Source: Arthrobacter psychrochitiniphilus (GTDB taxonomy: Bacteria; Actinomycetota; Actinomycetes; Actinomycetales; Micrococcaceae). From it: a stretch of DNA of 60,438 bases. The position numbers and the translations under genes are program-made. The first letter of the stretch is position 1; each line of letters begins with the position of its first letter. The notes under the pieces were generated by a model. That model was not told the DNA's origin. It ran no database searches and saw only the letters and a program-made list of their open reading frames with translations. The stretch is taken from the NCBI RefSeq assembly GCF_003185915.1, contig NZ_QHLZ01000017.1, positions 1 to 60,438 of the forward strand, written 5' to 3'. Positions 43,448 to 52,858 of the stretch are shown here, in pieces.

Positions 43448-45157
43448 ATGCTGGTTGATAAACGCCTGATGTCACTGACTCACGGACACCGCCGGACCCT
43501 AAACGCACTCACACTTGTCGTGTGCCTGGGCACGGCCAGCTACTGGGTGCAGGCCTGGTTCCTGGCCAATGCTCTGGCAGGGCTACTGCCGAGCCAGAAC
43601 CACTCCGCAGCCCAGGTGGCAGGAAGCCTATTGGCCGTTCTGAGCTGCGGTCTGGTGCGCGCGGCATTGCAGCAGGTGCAGGTCCGGCTGGCTAGCGCCC
43701 TGGGAACCGCGGTGCGCCTGGAACTACGCGCCACCCTGGCCGATGCGCTGCTACGTCCGGAGCGGCTACGCGATAGTTCTGAACGCAGCGGGGCGCGTCG
43801 GCTGGCCCTGAGCGAGAGCGTGGACGGGGTCGAACCCTATCTCACCGCCTACATACCCCATGCCCTGCAGCTGCAATTGCTCTGCCCGATCCTGCTGGCC
43901 GGGGTGGCCGTACTGAACCCTGTGCTTGCGGCAGCGTTGCTGGCCGCCGTCGTGGTGGCCGTGGGCGCTCCCCGGCTCTGGGGCAGGCTTCTGGCCCGGC
44001 GCAGCGCCACGCATTGGGACTCCTACGAGGCACTGAGCGCCGACTTCCTCGAGGCACTACAGGGCATGCGTACGCTGAAGATCCTCGACGCAGTCCCGCG
44101 CTTCCGTACCCGGCTCAATGATCGCTCCGAAGCGCTGCACCGGGCCACCGTGGCCACCATGCGGGTCTCCCTGGCCGATACGGCACTGGCGGACCTCGGG
44201 ATCCAGGCCGGGCTACTGGCCGCCGCGGCACTGACCGCGCTGGACGTACTGGGGGCTTTTCCCGCTGGACTCGGCGGGGAACCAGCCCTGACTTTTTTCG
44301 CCCTCATCCTGGCCTCAGAGGTCTTCCGGCCCATCCGTGACCTGGCACGCCAATGGCACGCCGGCTATCTAGGCATCTCCGCACTAGGCAGCATAGAGGC
44401 AGTCATCGGTAGCGATGGCAAAGAACATTCCGGGCCCCTTGCCCGCCCAGAGGTGCGCCCCGCCCACGCCGCAGGCGGACGAGAACCGCACGGCCACATC
44501 GTGGAGCTGGAGAACGTTTCCTTCCGCTACGAACCTGACTCCCCGTGGGTTTTGCTTGATACCACAGCCAGTATCCGCAGCGGTGGAATCAGTGCACTGG
44601 CCGGGCCCTCGGGTGCCGGGAAAAGTACCCTCTTCGATATCCTGCTCGGATTCCTGCCCTTCACCGGCCAATGCCTACTGGACGGGCGGCCACTGCAAAC
44701 TGGGGACGTCAGTGTGGTATCCCAACACAGCTACCTGTTCCCCGGAACCATCCGGGCGAACCTTCAAGCAGTGCAGCCCGAAGCAGATGATGGTTGGATG
44801 CGTAGCGTGCTGGACCGTGCAGGGTTGGGTGCCGAACTCGCTGCCTGGCCCCGAGGGTTGGACACCGTCATCTCAGAGGCCGGTCACTCACTCTCCGGCG
44901 GCCAGCTCCAACGCCTGTCCGTCGCCCGCGCCATCCTTGCCGACCGCCCTGTGCTGCTCTTGGACGAACCAACCTCGGCGCTGAACTCGGAGTTGGCCGC
45001 CGAACTCATGAATACCCTGCGTGCCGAGGCCCGGCACCGCATCGTGGTGATGATCGCCCACCGCACAGATGCTCTGGAAGCCGCCGACAGGGTGCTTCAC
45101 CTGCGCGACGGCGCCCTGCACGAAACCTTCCTGTCAACCTGCCCGGAGGCATCATGA
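43448..45157 (+). CDS. ABC exporter-fold half-transporter (CydD/IrtA/YbtP-like)
   Basis: The 569-residue protein has six transmembrane helices (about residues 20-300) fused to an ATPase with Walker A AGPSGAGKSTLFD, signature LSGGQLQRLSVARAIL and Walker B VLLLDEPTSAL. The ATG at 43448 has AAGGAA 6 nt upstream. Its stop overlaps the next gene by 4 nt, so a heterodimer is expected. Fold relatives include CydDC (thiol export) and the siderophore transporters IrtAB and YbtPQ. The Fur-type box upstream and the convergent siderophore importer favour a metal role. The substrate is unproven. Confidence 0.85.
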   Translation: MLVDKRLMSLTHGHRRTLNALTLVVCLGTASYWVQAWFLANALAGLLPSQNHSAAQVAGSLLAVLSCGLVRAALQQVQVRLASALGTAVRLELRATLADALLRPERLRDSSERSGARRLALSESVDGVEPYLTAYIPHALQLQLLCPILLAGVAVLNPVLAAALLAAVVVAVGAPRLWGRLLARRSATHWDSYEALSADFLEALQGMRTLKILDAVPRFRTRLNDRSEALHRATVATMRVSLADTALADLGIQAGLLAAAALTALDVLGAFPAGLGGEPALTFFALILASEVFRPIRDLARQWHAGYLGISALGSIEAVIGSDGKEHSGPLARPEVRPAHAAGGREPHGHIVELENVSFRYEPDSPWVLLDTTASIRSGGISALAGPSGAGKSTLFDILLGFLPFTGQCLLDGRPLQTGDVSVVSQHSYLFPGTIRANLQAVQPEADDGWMRSVLDRAGLGAELAAWPRGLDTVISEAGHSLSGGQLQRLSVARAILADRPVLLLDEPTSALNSELAAELMNTLRAEARHRIVVMIAHRTDALEAADRVLHLRDGALHETFLSTCPEAS

Positions 45158-46860
45158 ACGCGCAAGACACGCACACCGCCACCCGAGGGGACGATCCCCT
45201 GTGGGGGCTCATCCCGTACCTAGCTTCACATCGTCTGTCCTTGGCCTGGACCGGATTGGTGGGCCTGGCCAACAACCTAGCCCTGGTCTTCCTGGCCGTG
45301 GCCGGGTCTTATGTGGTGACCCTAGCCTTGGCCGAGGGGCAACTGGCGAGCCCAAGGTGGTGGATTGCCGGGGGCGCAGCCGTGCTGTTGCGCGTGATCC
45401 TGACCTGGCACGAGATGGATTTGTCGCACTCCATTGCTTACCGGGTACTCGCAGCCCTGCGCATGGGACTCTTTGACGGGTTTTCCCGCGGGGTGCCGTC
45501 CCGATCGCCCGGGCAGCACACAGGCCGGCTGGCGGCCACCGCCATGGGCGACACAGAGAAGCTCGAGTTTTTCTACGCCCACACACTGACCCAGCTGGCA
45601 GCAGCCGTAGTGATACTGATCGGCGGCACCACGGCGCTATATCAGATCGGTTGGTCGCTTGCCGCCGGGTTCGTGATTGGCTTGGCCACCTTGGTGCTTC
45701 TGACCCTGCCGTGGTTGCGCACCAACGTCCGACTGGGAGAGACGGTGCAACGTGCCAAATCCAACCAATCGGCCCTCGCCGTTGACCTGCTCTCCGGGTC
45801 CCGTGAAATCCTGGGCTTCGGGCTGCAGGAGCACGTCCAACGTCAGCTGGCCGAGGCCACCGAAGTCGTAGCCCGGGCCGAACGGCACTTAAAGGTGCGT
45901 GAGGCTGCCGCCGCCAATGTGCGTGAGCTGTGTTCCCTGGCCATCCTGGTCGTTGTCTTCCTTGCGGCGTGGAACCAGCCAGCCCTGGACCCGCTGTGGG
46001 TTCCGGCTGTGGTGGCCGGAACCCTCACCCTGCTCTCCCCCCTGATGGATGCCGTCGCGGTATTGACGCAATTGCAGCCCCACCGTGCCAGTGCGGCCCG
46101 GGTGCTGGAGGGAATCTCCATGGCCGCGGAGGATCTATCCGCGGCACCAGTGCTTCCCTTTGCCACGACGGGGCCCCTGGGGATCAACGTCCGTGGGGCG
46201 TGTTTCTCCTATGCCGATGGTGCCCCAGCTTTGGAGCCCTGCTGGCTGTCCGTGGCACCGGGTGAGCATGTGGGCATTTCAGGTCGCTCAGGGGCAGGAA
46301 AGACTACCCTGGCCCGTCTCTTGGCCCGGCTCTGGGCTCCGGATGCCGGTTCCATCGAGCTGATTCCACGCACCGGCCGGTCCGTGAACGCCGCTTCCGT
46401 GGACCTGCGGGTTTTCCGCTCGCTGGTCACCCTTGTGGAGCAGGACGCCATAATCTTCCATGGGTCAGTGCTGGAAAACATGCGCCTGGCGGTCCCCGGG
46501 ACCACCGAGGGACAGGCTCTGGACGCACTGGGCCGTTCGGGGCTTGTGCTGGACGCCGGGCGCTGGCCTGATGGAGTTCACACCACGATCGGGGAGGGCG
46601 GCACCAGCGTCTCCGGAGGAGAACGCGCCCGCATCGCCCTAGCCCGTGCACTGTTAGTGCAGCCGCGCGTGCTGGTGCTAGATGAGACCACCGCGTCGCT
46701 GGATGCAGCCACCGAAGCGATCCTGCTGGACGCGGTGGCGGCGCTCGCCGGGGACACTACGGTGATCACGATTTCGCACCGCGAATCCACGCTGGCACGC
46801 TGCGACCGCCGCATCGAGCTGGACAACCTACACACCGAGCCCGTATCCCAGCCAGCATAG
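45154..46860 (+). CDS. ABC exporter-fold half-transporter, second subunit
   Basis: The 568-residue protein has six helices and an ATPase with Walker A SGRSGAGKTTLARLL, signature SVSGGERARIALARALL and Walker B VLVLDETTASLD. In this subunit the Walker B region reads DETT, not the usual DEPT; the catalytic Glu is kept. The ATG overlaps the stop of the first subunit (ATGA). A two-gene pair of this kind normally forms one heterodimeric transporter. Confidence 0.85.
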   Translation: MNAQDTHTATRGDDPLWGLIPYLASHRLSLAWTGLVGLANNLALVFLAVAGSYVVTLALAEGQLASPRWWIAGGAAVLLRVILTWHEMDLSHSIAYRVLAALRMGLFDGFSRGVPSRSPGQHTGRLAATAMGDTEKLEFFYAHTLTQLAAAVVILIGGTTALYQIGWSLAAGFVIGLATLVLLTLPWLRTNVRLGETVQRAKSNQSALAVDLLSGSREILGFGLQEHVQRQLAEATEVVARAERHLKVREAAAANVRELCSLAILVVVFLAAWNQPALDPLWVPAVVAGTLTLLSPLMDAVAVLTQLQPHRASAARVLEGISMAAEDLSAAPVLPFATTGPLGINVRGACFSYADGAPALEPCWLSVAPGEHVGISGRSGAGKTTLARLLARLWAPDAGSIELIPRTGRSVNAASVDLRVFRSLVTLVEQDAIIFHGSVLENMRLAVPGTTEGQALDALGRSGLVLDAGRWPDGVHTTIGEGGTSVSGGERARIALARALLVQPRVLVLDETTASLDAATEAILLDAVAALAGDTTVITISHRESTLARCDRRIELDNLHTEPVSQPA

Positions 46861-46976
46861 CGGCGGGAGAACACGGGAATAGGCCGCGGCCAGACCGTAA
46901 TCGCGGGCAGGCTGCGGCCTACATCTTTGCGTTCTGGTGCATGCAGTAGCAGTCCTGGATACGTTTCGGGCGGGAA

Positions 46977-47016
46977 ATGACTTCGAGGTCCGCCACACGG
47001 CGGACCTCGAAGTCAT
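46977..47016. terminator. Perfect 18-bp hairpin between convergent operons
   Basis: The left arm at 46977-46994 (ATGACTTCGAGGTCCGCC) is exactly complementary to the right arm at 46999-47016, with loop ACAC. It lies between the stop of the exporter pair (46860) and that of the importer operon (47039). There is no T-tract, but the very strong stem should end or protect transcripts from both sides. Confidence 0.75.
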
Positions 47017-47038
47017 GGCAAATGTGTATGCAACAGCC

Positions 47039-48034
47039 CTAGAACGCGTTGGGGTGAAGCCCCTTGGCGATTTGCTCCACAGCCCGGATGTTGCCCCAGG
47101 TGCCCGGCATGACGTCGTCGGAGTCGATGGCCACCAGGCGGTTGTTTTTCACCGCGTCCAGCTGCGCGAACTTCGTGCGAAGGTAATCGAGGGTGGCCTG
47201 CTCGTGGGCCTTGTCGATCGTGGTGAAGACGATGATCTGCGGGTTTTTGGCGACCAAGGTTTCCGGGGAGATGACCGAGGAGAAGAACTGGGCGAATGCC
47301 TTGTCATCGGGGCTGAAAACGTTGTCGCCCCCGGCGAGTTCGATCATGTTGTATTCGATGCCCGCGCCGATCGCGGCAATGGTGTTGCCCTCCACGAAAA
47401 GCTCGGCCACGGAGGGTCTCGTGAGGCCGGAGACCCGCCGTTTCACATCATCTAGCGTGCCCTGCGCCTCGCCGGTCAGCGTTGCGGCCTGCTCGGCAGC
47501 ACCGAAAACTGTTCCCATATTCTTGAGGTCGGTGAGTAAGTCCGTCACCTCGGCGCTGCTGCGCCGCTCCGGGCAGCCAGCGGTGGCGACATAGGCCTCG
47601 GCGCCGGCGGCCTTGAGTTGGTCGATGCTGGCGAAACCTTGCTCAGCGGTGAACTCGTAGCTGGTGGGCGAGTAGACCAGATCCGGAGCGACACCCAGCA
47701 GTACCTCGCGCGATGGTGGGCCCTGTTCGCTCAACTGCTTGGCTGCGCCCAGATCCGCAAGTTCTGGCATGAGCTCCCGACCCTTACTTTGGGCTTCCGC
47801 TACGACCTTGTCAGCTTGGCCCAAACGCACCAACATTTCGGACTGGCCCGGCGTCATCGCCACGGCGCGCTGCGGGGTAGCGGGGAAGGACAGTGTGCGG
47901 CCGCAGTTTTCGATGGCTGTCGCGGCGCCGGCGGATTCCTTGGACCCAGTGGCCGAGACCGCCTGGCCGCAGCCTGTTAGCAGGATTCCGCCCAGCAGCA
48001 GGCCGGAGATGAGGTAGAGGGGTTTGATATTCAT
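47039..48034 (-). CDS. Siderophore/haem-type substrate-binding lipoprotein (FecB-like)
   Basis: The 331-residue protein has a lipoprotein signal peptide (LISGLLLGGILLTGC) and the helical-backbone periplasmic-binding fold of the FecB/BtuF group: CGRTLSFPATPQRAVAMTPG, VAPDLVYSPTSYEF, YNMIELAGGDNVF and NPQIIVFTTIDKA. It captures the metal complex outside the cell and hands it to the permease. The ATG overlaps the ATPase stop by 4 nt. It is the last gene of a three-gene operon. Confidence 0.9.
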   Translation of the reverse strand: MNIKPLYLISGLLLGGILLTGCGQAVSATGSKESAGAATAIENCGRTLSFPATPQRAVAMTPGQSEMLVRLGQADKVVAEAQSKGRELMPELADLGAAKQLSEQGPPSREVLLGVAPDLVYSPTSYEFTAEQGFASIDQLKAAGAEAYVATAGCPERRSSAEVTDLLTDLKNMGTVFGAAEQAATLTGEAQGTLDDVKRRVSGLTRPSVAELFVEGNTIAAIGAGIEYNMIELAGGDNVFSPDDKAFAQFFSSVISPETLVAKNPQIIVFTTIDKAHEQATLDYLRTKFAQLDAVKNNRLVAIDSDDVMPGTWGNIRAVEQIAKGLHPNAF

Positions 48035-48867
48035 GCGTGTTCCTTGACTGTTTTGGTTTCATGGTTAATGTGTTGTTGCTGCGCTGCAGACGCGGGCTGC
48101 GGGTCAAGTCGGGCGACGGCAACCAGCGGCCGGCCGGTGATCGGATGCTCGAGCCGGCGTGAATCCACACCAAAACCGGCTCGGATGACGTTCTCCTCCA
48201 ACACCTCGTGCGGGCGGCCGAATCCCTGCAGTTCCCCCGCCTGCAGCAGGGCTACGTTCTGGCAGTATTCACCCGCTAAATTCATGTCGTGCAGGGCGGT
48301 CAGCACGGTCAACCCGCGGCTAGTGGCCAGTGACATGAGTTCAAGTTGGAAGGCGATGTCCAGATGGTTGGTGGGCTCATCCAGCACCAGCACCGGCGTC
48401 TGCTGTACCAAGGTCCTGGCCAGCAGCACGCGCTGCTTTTCGCCGCCGGAGAGCCCGGCGAAGTAGCGTTCGGTCAGGTGTACGGCCCCAACCTCGCGAA
48501 GTGCAGTGTCGATCAGTTCGTGGTCAGCGGTGGAGTCGGCTCCGAATCCGCGCTGGTGCGGCACCCTGCCCAGCATCGCCATTTCGCGCACGGTGATGGG
48601 AAATTCTTGGGTGGATTCCTGGGCCATGACGGCGATCCGTCGGGCCACGTCACGCCCGCCCAGGGACCTGACATCGTCCCCGTCCACACGCACGACCCCG
48701 GAAGATGGCTTCTGGGCGCGGTACAGGGTGCGCAGCAGAGTGGACTTACCGCAGCCGTTGGGACCCAGCAGACCCAGCACGGTGCCAGAGGGCACCGTCA
48801 GGGAAACGTTGTTCACGATCCGCTGGCCCCCGAGGGTGACCGATACCTTGTCAAAGGAGACGTTCAT
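48031..48867 (-). CDS. ABC importer ATPase (FecE/FepC-like)
   Basis: The 278-residue ATPase has Walker A LLGPNGCGKSTLLRTL, signature LSGGEKQRVLLARTL, Walker B VLVLDEPTNHLDI and the DMNLA H-loop region. It energises the FecCD-type permease encoded just upstream, with ATGA overlaps on both sides. The FepC-type ALHDMNLAGEYCQNVAL segment supports siderophore or haem uptake. Confidence 0.92.
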   Translation of the reverse strand: MNVSFDKVSVTLGGQRIVNNVSLTVPSGTVLGLLGPNGCGKSTLLRTLYRAQKPSSGVVRVDGDDVRSLGGRDVARRIAVMAQESTQEFPITVREMAMLGRVPHQRGFGADSTADHELIDTALREVGAVHLTERYFAGLSGGEKQRVLLARTLVQQTPVLVLDEPTNHLDIAFQLELMSLATSRGLTVLTALHDMNLAGEYCQNVALLQAGELQGFGRPHEVLEENVIRAGFGVDSRRLEHPITGRPLVAVARLDPQPASAAQQQHINHETKTVKEHA

Positions 48868-49982
48868 CGATCAACCCCCGCCGCACGGGCGCCGGAAGAG
48901 CGCATGAGCCAGAGAAAGAAGGGGGCACCGACAGCGGCGGTGAGGATGCCCAGGGGGATCTCCGCGGGCTGGGCCACGGTGCGGGCCAACAGGTCGGTGA
49001 TCATCAGGAACAGAGCTCCGCCCAAAATGACCAGCGGCAGCATCCGCCGGTGGTCCGAGCCGACAATCATGCGCACCGCATGCGGCACCACTAAGCCGAC
49101 GAAGCCGATGCCGCCGCACACCGCAACGGTGGTGGCGGTCAGTAAGGCTGTGGCCAGCAGCAACGTCCGGCGCATGGACGTGACATTCACACCCAGCGCG
49201 ATGGCCGTCTCATCCCCTGCGAGCATGGCGTTCAGCGCCCTCGAGCGCAACATGGCATACAGTCCTACCCCCGCCAAGGCGATCCCGGGCAGGATCAGCT
49301 GCGGGTAACTAGCCGCGGAGACGCTACCGAGGAGGAAGAAGAGCACACTGTAAACGTTCTGCGCCTCAGTGGTGATGGTCAGGAAGTTGGTGATGGCGGC
49401 TAACAATGAGCCCAAGGCCACGCCAGCCAAGATCAACCGGGAAGGTGCGATTACCCCACCCTGCCGGGCCAGCAGGTATACCAAGACCGTGGCCCCGGCG
49501 GCCCCGACGAAGGCGGCGGCGTTCAAGCCAAGCCCGGCCACCGCGGTGGATCCCGACACAATCGCCAGCACCGCCCCGACCCCGGCACCGGCCGAGACAC
49601 CAAGAATGTAGGGCTCGGCTAGCGGATTTCGGACATTGGTCTGCAACAACGCACCGGCCAAAGCAAGGCTCGCCCCGGCAATGCCGGCCAGCAGGGTACG
49701 CGGCAGACGGAAGTTCCAGACGGCCTGATCCTGCGAGACCGAAATGGTGCCGTCCTGCATCCACACCATTCCCGGGAGAAAGTGCCCGGAAATGATTTTC
49801 GCGGCGTCCGAAAGGCTCGTAGCCAACGGCCCGGTACTTGTCGACAGAAGAATGACGACCACAATGCCAGCACACAATAAAGCTGTCGCGCCGCACCTCC
49901 GCCAGAGAGTGGCTCTTCGCGCCGGGGCAAGCGCCACGACAGGGCGCGGCAGGGTCGGGATAGTACGAGGGGAAGCGTTCAC
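48864..49982 (-). CDS. FecCD-family iron/siderophore ABC permease
   Basis: The 372-residue, roughly ten-helix permease of the FecCD/BtuC family has typical blocks: WNFRLPRTLLAGIAGASLAL, LQTNVRNPLAEPYILGVSAG, LILAGVALGSLLAAITNFLT, GFVGLVVPHAVRMIVGSDHR and PAEIPLGILTAAVGAPFFLW. Only one permease gene is present, so a homodimer is expected. The GTG start at 49982 lies 19 bp from the near-perfect Fur-type palindrome, which would overlap the promoter and repress the operon when metal is plentiful. Confidence 0.92.
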   Translation of the reverse strand: MNASPRTIPTLPRPVVALAPARRATLWRRCGATALLCAGIVVVILLSTSTGPLATSLSDAAKIISGHFLPGMVWMQDGTISVSQDQAVWNFRLPRTLLAGIAGASLALAGALLQTNVRNPLAEPYILGVSAGAGVGAVLAIVSGSTAVAGLGLNAAAFVGAAGATVLVYLLARQGGVIAPSRLILAGVALGSLLAAITNFLTITTEAQNVYSVLFFLLGSVSAASYPQLILPGIALAGVGLYAMLRSRALNAMLAGDETAIALGVNVTSMRRTLLLATALLTATTVAVCGGIGFVGLVVPHAVRMIVGSDHRRMLPLVILGGALFLMITDLLARTVAQPAEIPLGILTAAVGAPFFLWLMRSSGARAAGVDR

Positions 49983-50000
49983 GCTTCACATCATATCTTA

Positions 50001-50019
50001 AATGATAATCATTATCATT
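50001..50019 (-). promoter_or_regulatory. Fur-family operator, right (9-1-9 palindrome)
   Basis: AATGATAATCATTATCATT is a perfect palindrome matching the Fur box core GATAATCATTATC. It lies 19 bp before the GTG of the importer operon. In actinobacteria, boxes of this type can be read by Fur or Zur, so iron versus zinc control is open. Confidence 0.85.
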
Positions 50020-51308
50020 AGTGATGGTGTTGGTTCGGCAGTGATTGAATCCACTTTATGCACAACATTGCCAATCGCTTCGACCTTTTCAAAATCTCGA
50101 TGCAACGAGGTGGAGCGCGCTACTCTTCCATGATTTCGGGGGGGGTCAGTCGACCGAATCAGTCACGGTCGAATCAGCCACTCTCGCCACTGCGCTAGGT
50201 GCGCCAGACCCGGTCGAGATTGTTGCGCGTCGGGGTGGATGACGGCGGTAGTTGCTTGGTCTAACTACGTGGCGTGGTGAGCCAGGATAACGTCGAAGGA
50301 CGCCTCGGGAAGGACTAAATCCGATACGGGCCGGGGACCAATTTAATGAGTTTTTAATGAGTTCGGTCAGACCGGCGCGCCTCCTCACCACTCCCCCACA
50401 GCAAAGCCGCAGGTCAGCGGTACGTGCCCCACCCTACCGAGCCATTCCAACCGACGACCGTTGCGGTCGTTTCTATGCCAGAGGAAGCAGTCATAACAAC
50501 GAAGGAATCCCTCCGACCACTGCCTTCTCCACGCGCCCACCCGTACGAACAATCGCCGGAACCAGTCACTAAGCAAAATGCACATCGCCACCCAAGCCCT
50601 CAGGAAAGGACAGTCAGTAAAAGCAGAAGACGTCACAGACTTCCTTTTCAGCGGGCTCGCCCGAACGACAAACTTCCCCGCGAACGTGGCACGCTCGATT
50701 GCACGTTCCTGAAGCTCATGCAATGCACACATGTCGAAGAAGATGCTCAGCAATGTTTCTGCAGGGTATCGATTAGGTACTACGGCCCGCACGCAGGGGC
50801 GCGAGCCTGCACAGCATCCCTGCTGATCATGGCCGCATGGGCCGAGTACCTCCTGGATCGGGAACGCCCAGATACGAAGACCAGGCAGATGCGCTACTCC
50901 TACTATGGCGTCGGAGTGGCACTCTGATCGGAGCCAACATGAATCCCGTGAAGCTCAAGTCGACTGCGGTGAGACTCACCCCAACGATCAACTACCTGGA
51001 GAAGAGCCTGTGACACCTAGCATGGGTTGCTGTTCCAGAGGCCAGCGACTATTGGGCAAAGCGAAGGCCACTGACACAACACGCGAATCCGGTAGAACCG
51101 CGGCCGTCACCCAGCCCACCAGCCCGCCCCTGAGTGCCCTTGAAACTGGGGGTTAAGCGCATATCTCGTTTCGGGGGCGAGTGGTGGTCGGGCGGATTCA
51201 AGGGGCGCACACTGATGCAGGAGGTCAGCACAGTAGCACGTGGCTTATGCTTGCCTTTGATCGGCTGCGAACGTCCGCGGCGGCATACAAAAAGGGGACC
51301 GTGTTCAG
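50020..51308. other. Gene-poor region with island-end repeat
   Basis: It contains the repeat at 50225-50480. Frames such as 50424-50927 and 50385-50792 overlap on opposite strands and lack family features. No gene is supported until the lipoprotein at 51309. Confidence 0.45.
50225..50480. repeat. Island-end repeat, copy 2 (pairs with 41640-41890)
   Basis: Diverged direct repeat of 41640-41890 with the same order of landmarks, including ATAACGTCGAAGGACGCC, GGCCGGGGACCAATTTAATG, CACTCCCCCACA and ACCGACGACCGTTGCG. It contains the doubled TTTAATGAG element also found beside att copies 2 and 4. The pair brackets the metal-transport region. Confidence 0.7.
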
Positions 51309-52073
51309 TTGAAATTTGTTTTGGCCCGCAAGACTCTTACTTTTACTTTGACGGCAGCAGCTGTGCTTGCCATGGCAGCGTGTTCTTCCGCCCCAGTAGA
51401 TTCAGATTCAAAGTCGAGCGCAGCGGCTCAGCCCACCACTGCCAGTACACAAACGCCTGAAGGAAAAGCCGCAACATTCATCAAGGATCTGCCGGACAGT
51501 TACGGAGTATCGGGTGAGCTGACAAACGTTCTGGGTGGACCGGAAGCCGCCGCTCCCTTGGCCGCCACAGCTAAGGAGTATCTTGGGCTGATGTATGGAG
51601 CCTTCCCAGAGTTCTCTGATCCGCAGTTCACTTTCGACGAGGCTTCATGGAAGCCCGTCGAAAAGGTATTCAAGCCGGTTACCGGGTCTAGCCTCATGGG
51701 TGACCTCAAAAAGAGCTTCCTCAAAAGCGAGGGCGTGATCTTGACCGTCGGAGCACTCGTCGTTAGCGACAAAGTAGCGGGCACGCTGAAGTCCGACTCT
51801 GGCGAAGTCTGCAAAATGAAAGATGTACCGTGGGGGTATGACGTCACAGACTTCACTCTCGATGTCCCTGACTCGAGGATTAACCTCAGCGCACAAGACG
51901 GATTCCGGGCCGACTACAAGATCGCCACTACGATCCGCTGTGAAGAAGGTCCATCGTTTATTCTCCGCCAAGCACGGCAGGTGAATTTCATGGATGTCGG
52001 AGATGCATACGAGATGGTGGCATACAGTCGGCTCGACGCCCCCACGATTGAGGCCTCGAGCGCCCCGCAATAG
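51309..52073 (+). CDS. Secreted lipoprotein, distinct family
   Basis: The 254-residue protein has a signal peptide ending in AVLAMAACSS (lipobox MAAC) and a Ser/Thr/Ala-rich linker. The mature domain (about 55-245) includes FIKDLPDSYGVSGELTNVLG and PSFILRQARQVNFMDVGDAY. It does not carry the DSPLNG/DQWW block of the neighbouring lipoprotein family, so I keep it separate. The start is TTG 51309, with AGGGGA about 12 nt upstream. Function is unknown. Confidence 0.65.
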   Translation: MKFVLARKTLTFTLTAAAVLAMAACSSAPVDSDSKSSAAAQPTTASTQTPEGKAATFIKDLPDSYGVSGELTNVLGGPEAAAPLAATAKEYLGLMYGAFPEFSDPQFTFDEASWKPVEKVFKPVTGSSLMGDLKKSFLKSEGVILTVGALVVSDKVAGTLKSDSGEVCKMKDVPWGYDVTDFTLDVPDSRINLSAQDGFRADYKIATTIRCEEGPSFILRQARQVNFMDVGDAYEMVAYSRLDAPTIEASSAPQ

Positions 52074-52146
52074 AGGTCGCGCTGGGTCAGTAGCTCCTGA
52101 GGTAATTGCCAGGCATGGACACCTACCGACCTCCAGCCGGTTGTCC

Positions 52147-52503
52147 TCATAGGAAACCCGCTATGCGTGCAGGGAGCCGTCCTAGTCGTTTGGGTACGAC
52201 GGCTCCCTGATGGTTGTTGCTGTAGTCCGTGTTTACCCCATTAAGAGGGAAGGATCCATCCTGAGCCTTCGTCAGCGTAAGGTCATATGCTGAGTAGGTA
52301 TCGATCTGGGCTTCCACGCCGTTCTGTTCGGTCTTCATTACGTAAAGAGCTGCATCGGTTTCAGCTACTGGTCCGGGCTCCGCCGCCGAGCTGTCCTCCT
52401 CCTCATACGTTGACGCCCCGATTGAGGCATCCCCGCAACCAGACAGTCCAAGTGCCGCTATCACGAAACCGGTGGCGAGAAGTCGCCTTATCGAGGGCTT
52501 CAT
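52147..52503 (-). CDS. Internally deleted member of the recurring lipoprotein family
   Basis: The 118-residue protein has an intact lipoprotein signal peptide (LLATGFVIAALGLSGC) and an acidic linker. It joins directly to only the last ~45 residues of the family: ALYVMKTEQNGVEAQIDTYS then LTKAQDGSFPLNGVNTDYSN. The matching piece in the 52859-53665 protein is ALFVMSTEEGTADNQIDTNS then LKTEDGSFVFNEANNNYSYN. About 150 residues including DSPLNG/DQW are missing. The C-terminus runs 19 residues past the family end, through an inverted repeat (AGGGAGCCGTC at 52169-52179 with its complement at 52199-52209) that looks like a terminator. It is probably a decaying paralogue. Confidence 0.6.
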   Translation of the reverse strand: MKPSIRRLLATGFVIAALGLSGCGDASIGASTYEEEDSSAAEPGPVAETDAALYVMKTEQNGVEAQIDTYSAYDLTLTKAQDGSFPLNGVNTDYSNNHQGAVVPKRLGRLPARIAGFL

Positions 52504-52858
52504 AGATTCTTAGCAGGTGGGGTGTAAGGTTTCCGCATCTTGCGACGGGACCATGAGGGTCCATCGCTGCGCTAGCAGTGACATCAGCGGATCGCTTAGT
52601 ATCTCCGGCTGAAGCAGCAACCTGTAACCCAAATTGGTGACAGGTTGCTGATTCGGCCTTCCCTCCGCACACATGTCACCTGTCCCGAAACCTTAGGGGT
52701 TTCTGGAACATACATCTAGTGACGGGTTGGGGAACACAGCCGGGCTATTTCAGCCCGTCAGCCACCGCTGTCACCTAAACCACCGTTTTTGGGCCGGCAC
52801 TTTGTAAATAAGGTGTCAGCCGCCCAGGGATGGCCGAAGCTGCACGATAACCATACTT
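52504..52858. other. Intergenic, no gene seen
   Basis: About 355 bases between two tandem minus-strand lipoprotein genes; no gene. The repeated CTGTCACC/GGTGACAG words around 52635-52770 may form weak hairpins. Confidence 0.35.

Noticed and set aside
43448..46860. Firm naming of the exporter pair as CydDC
   Set aside because: No cytochrome bd genes are adjacent and a Fur-type box lies upstream, so a siderophore-type role is at least as likely.
50385..50927. Overlapping frames on both strands after the importer operon
   Set aside because: Part lies in a repeat, frames conflict, and neither strand shows a family or start signal.
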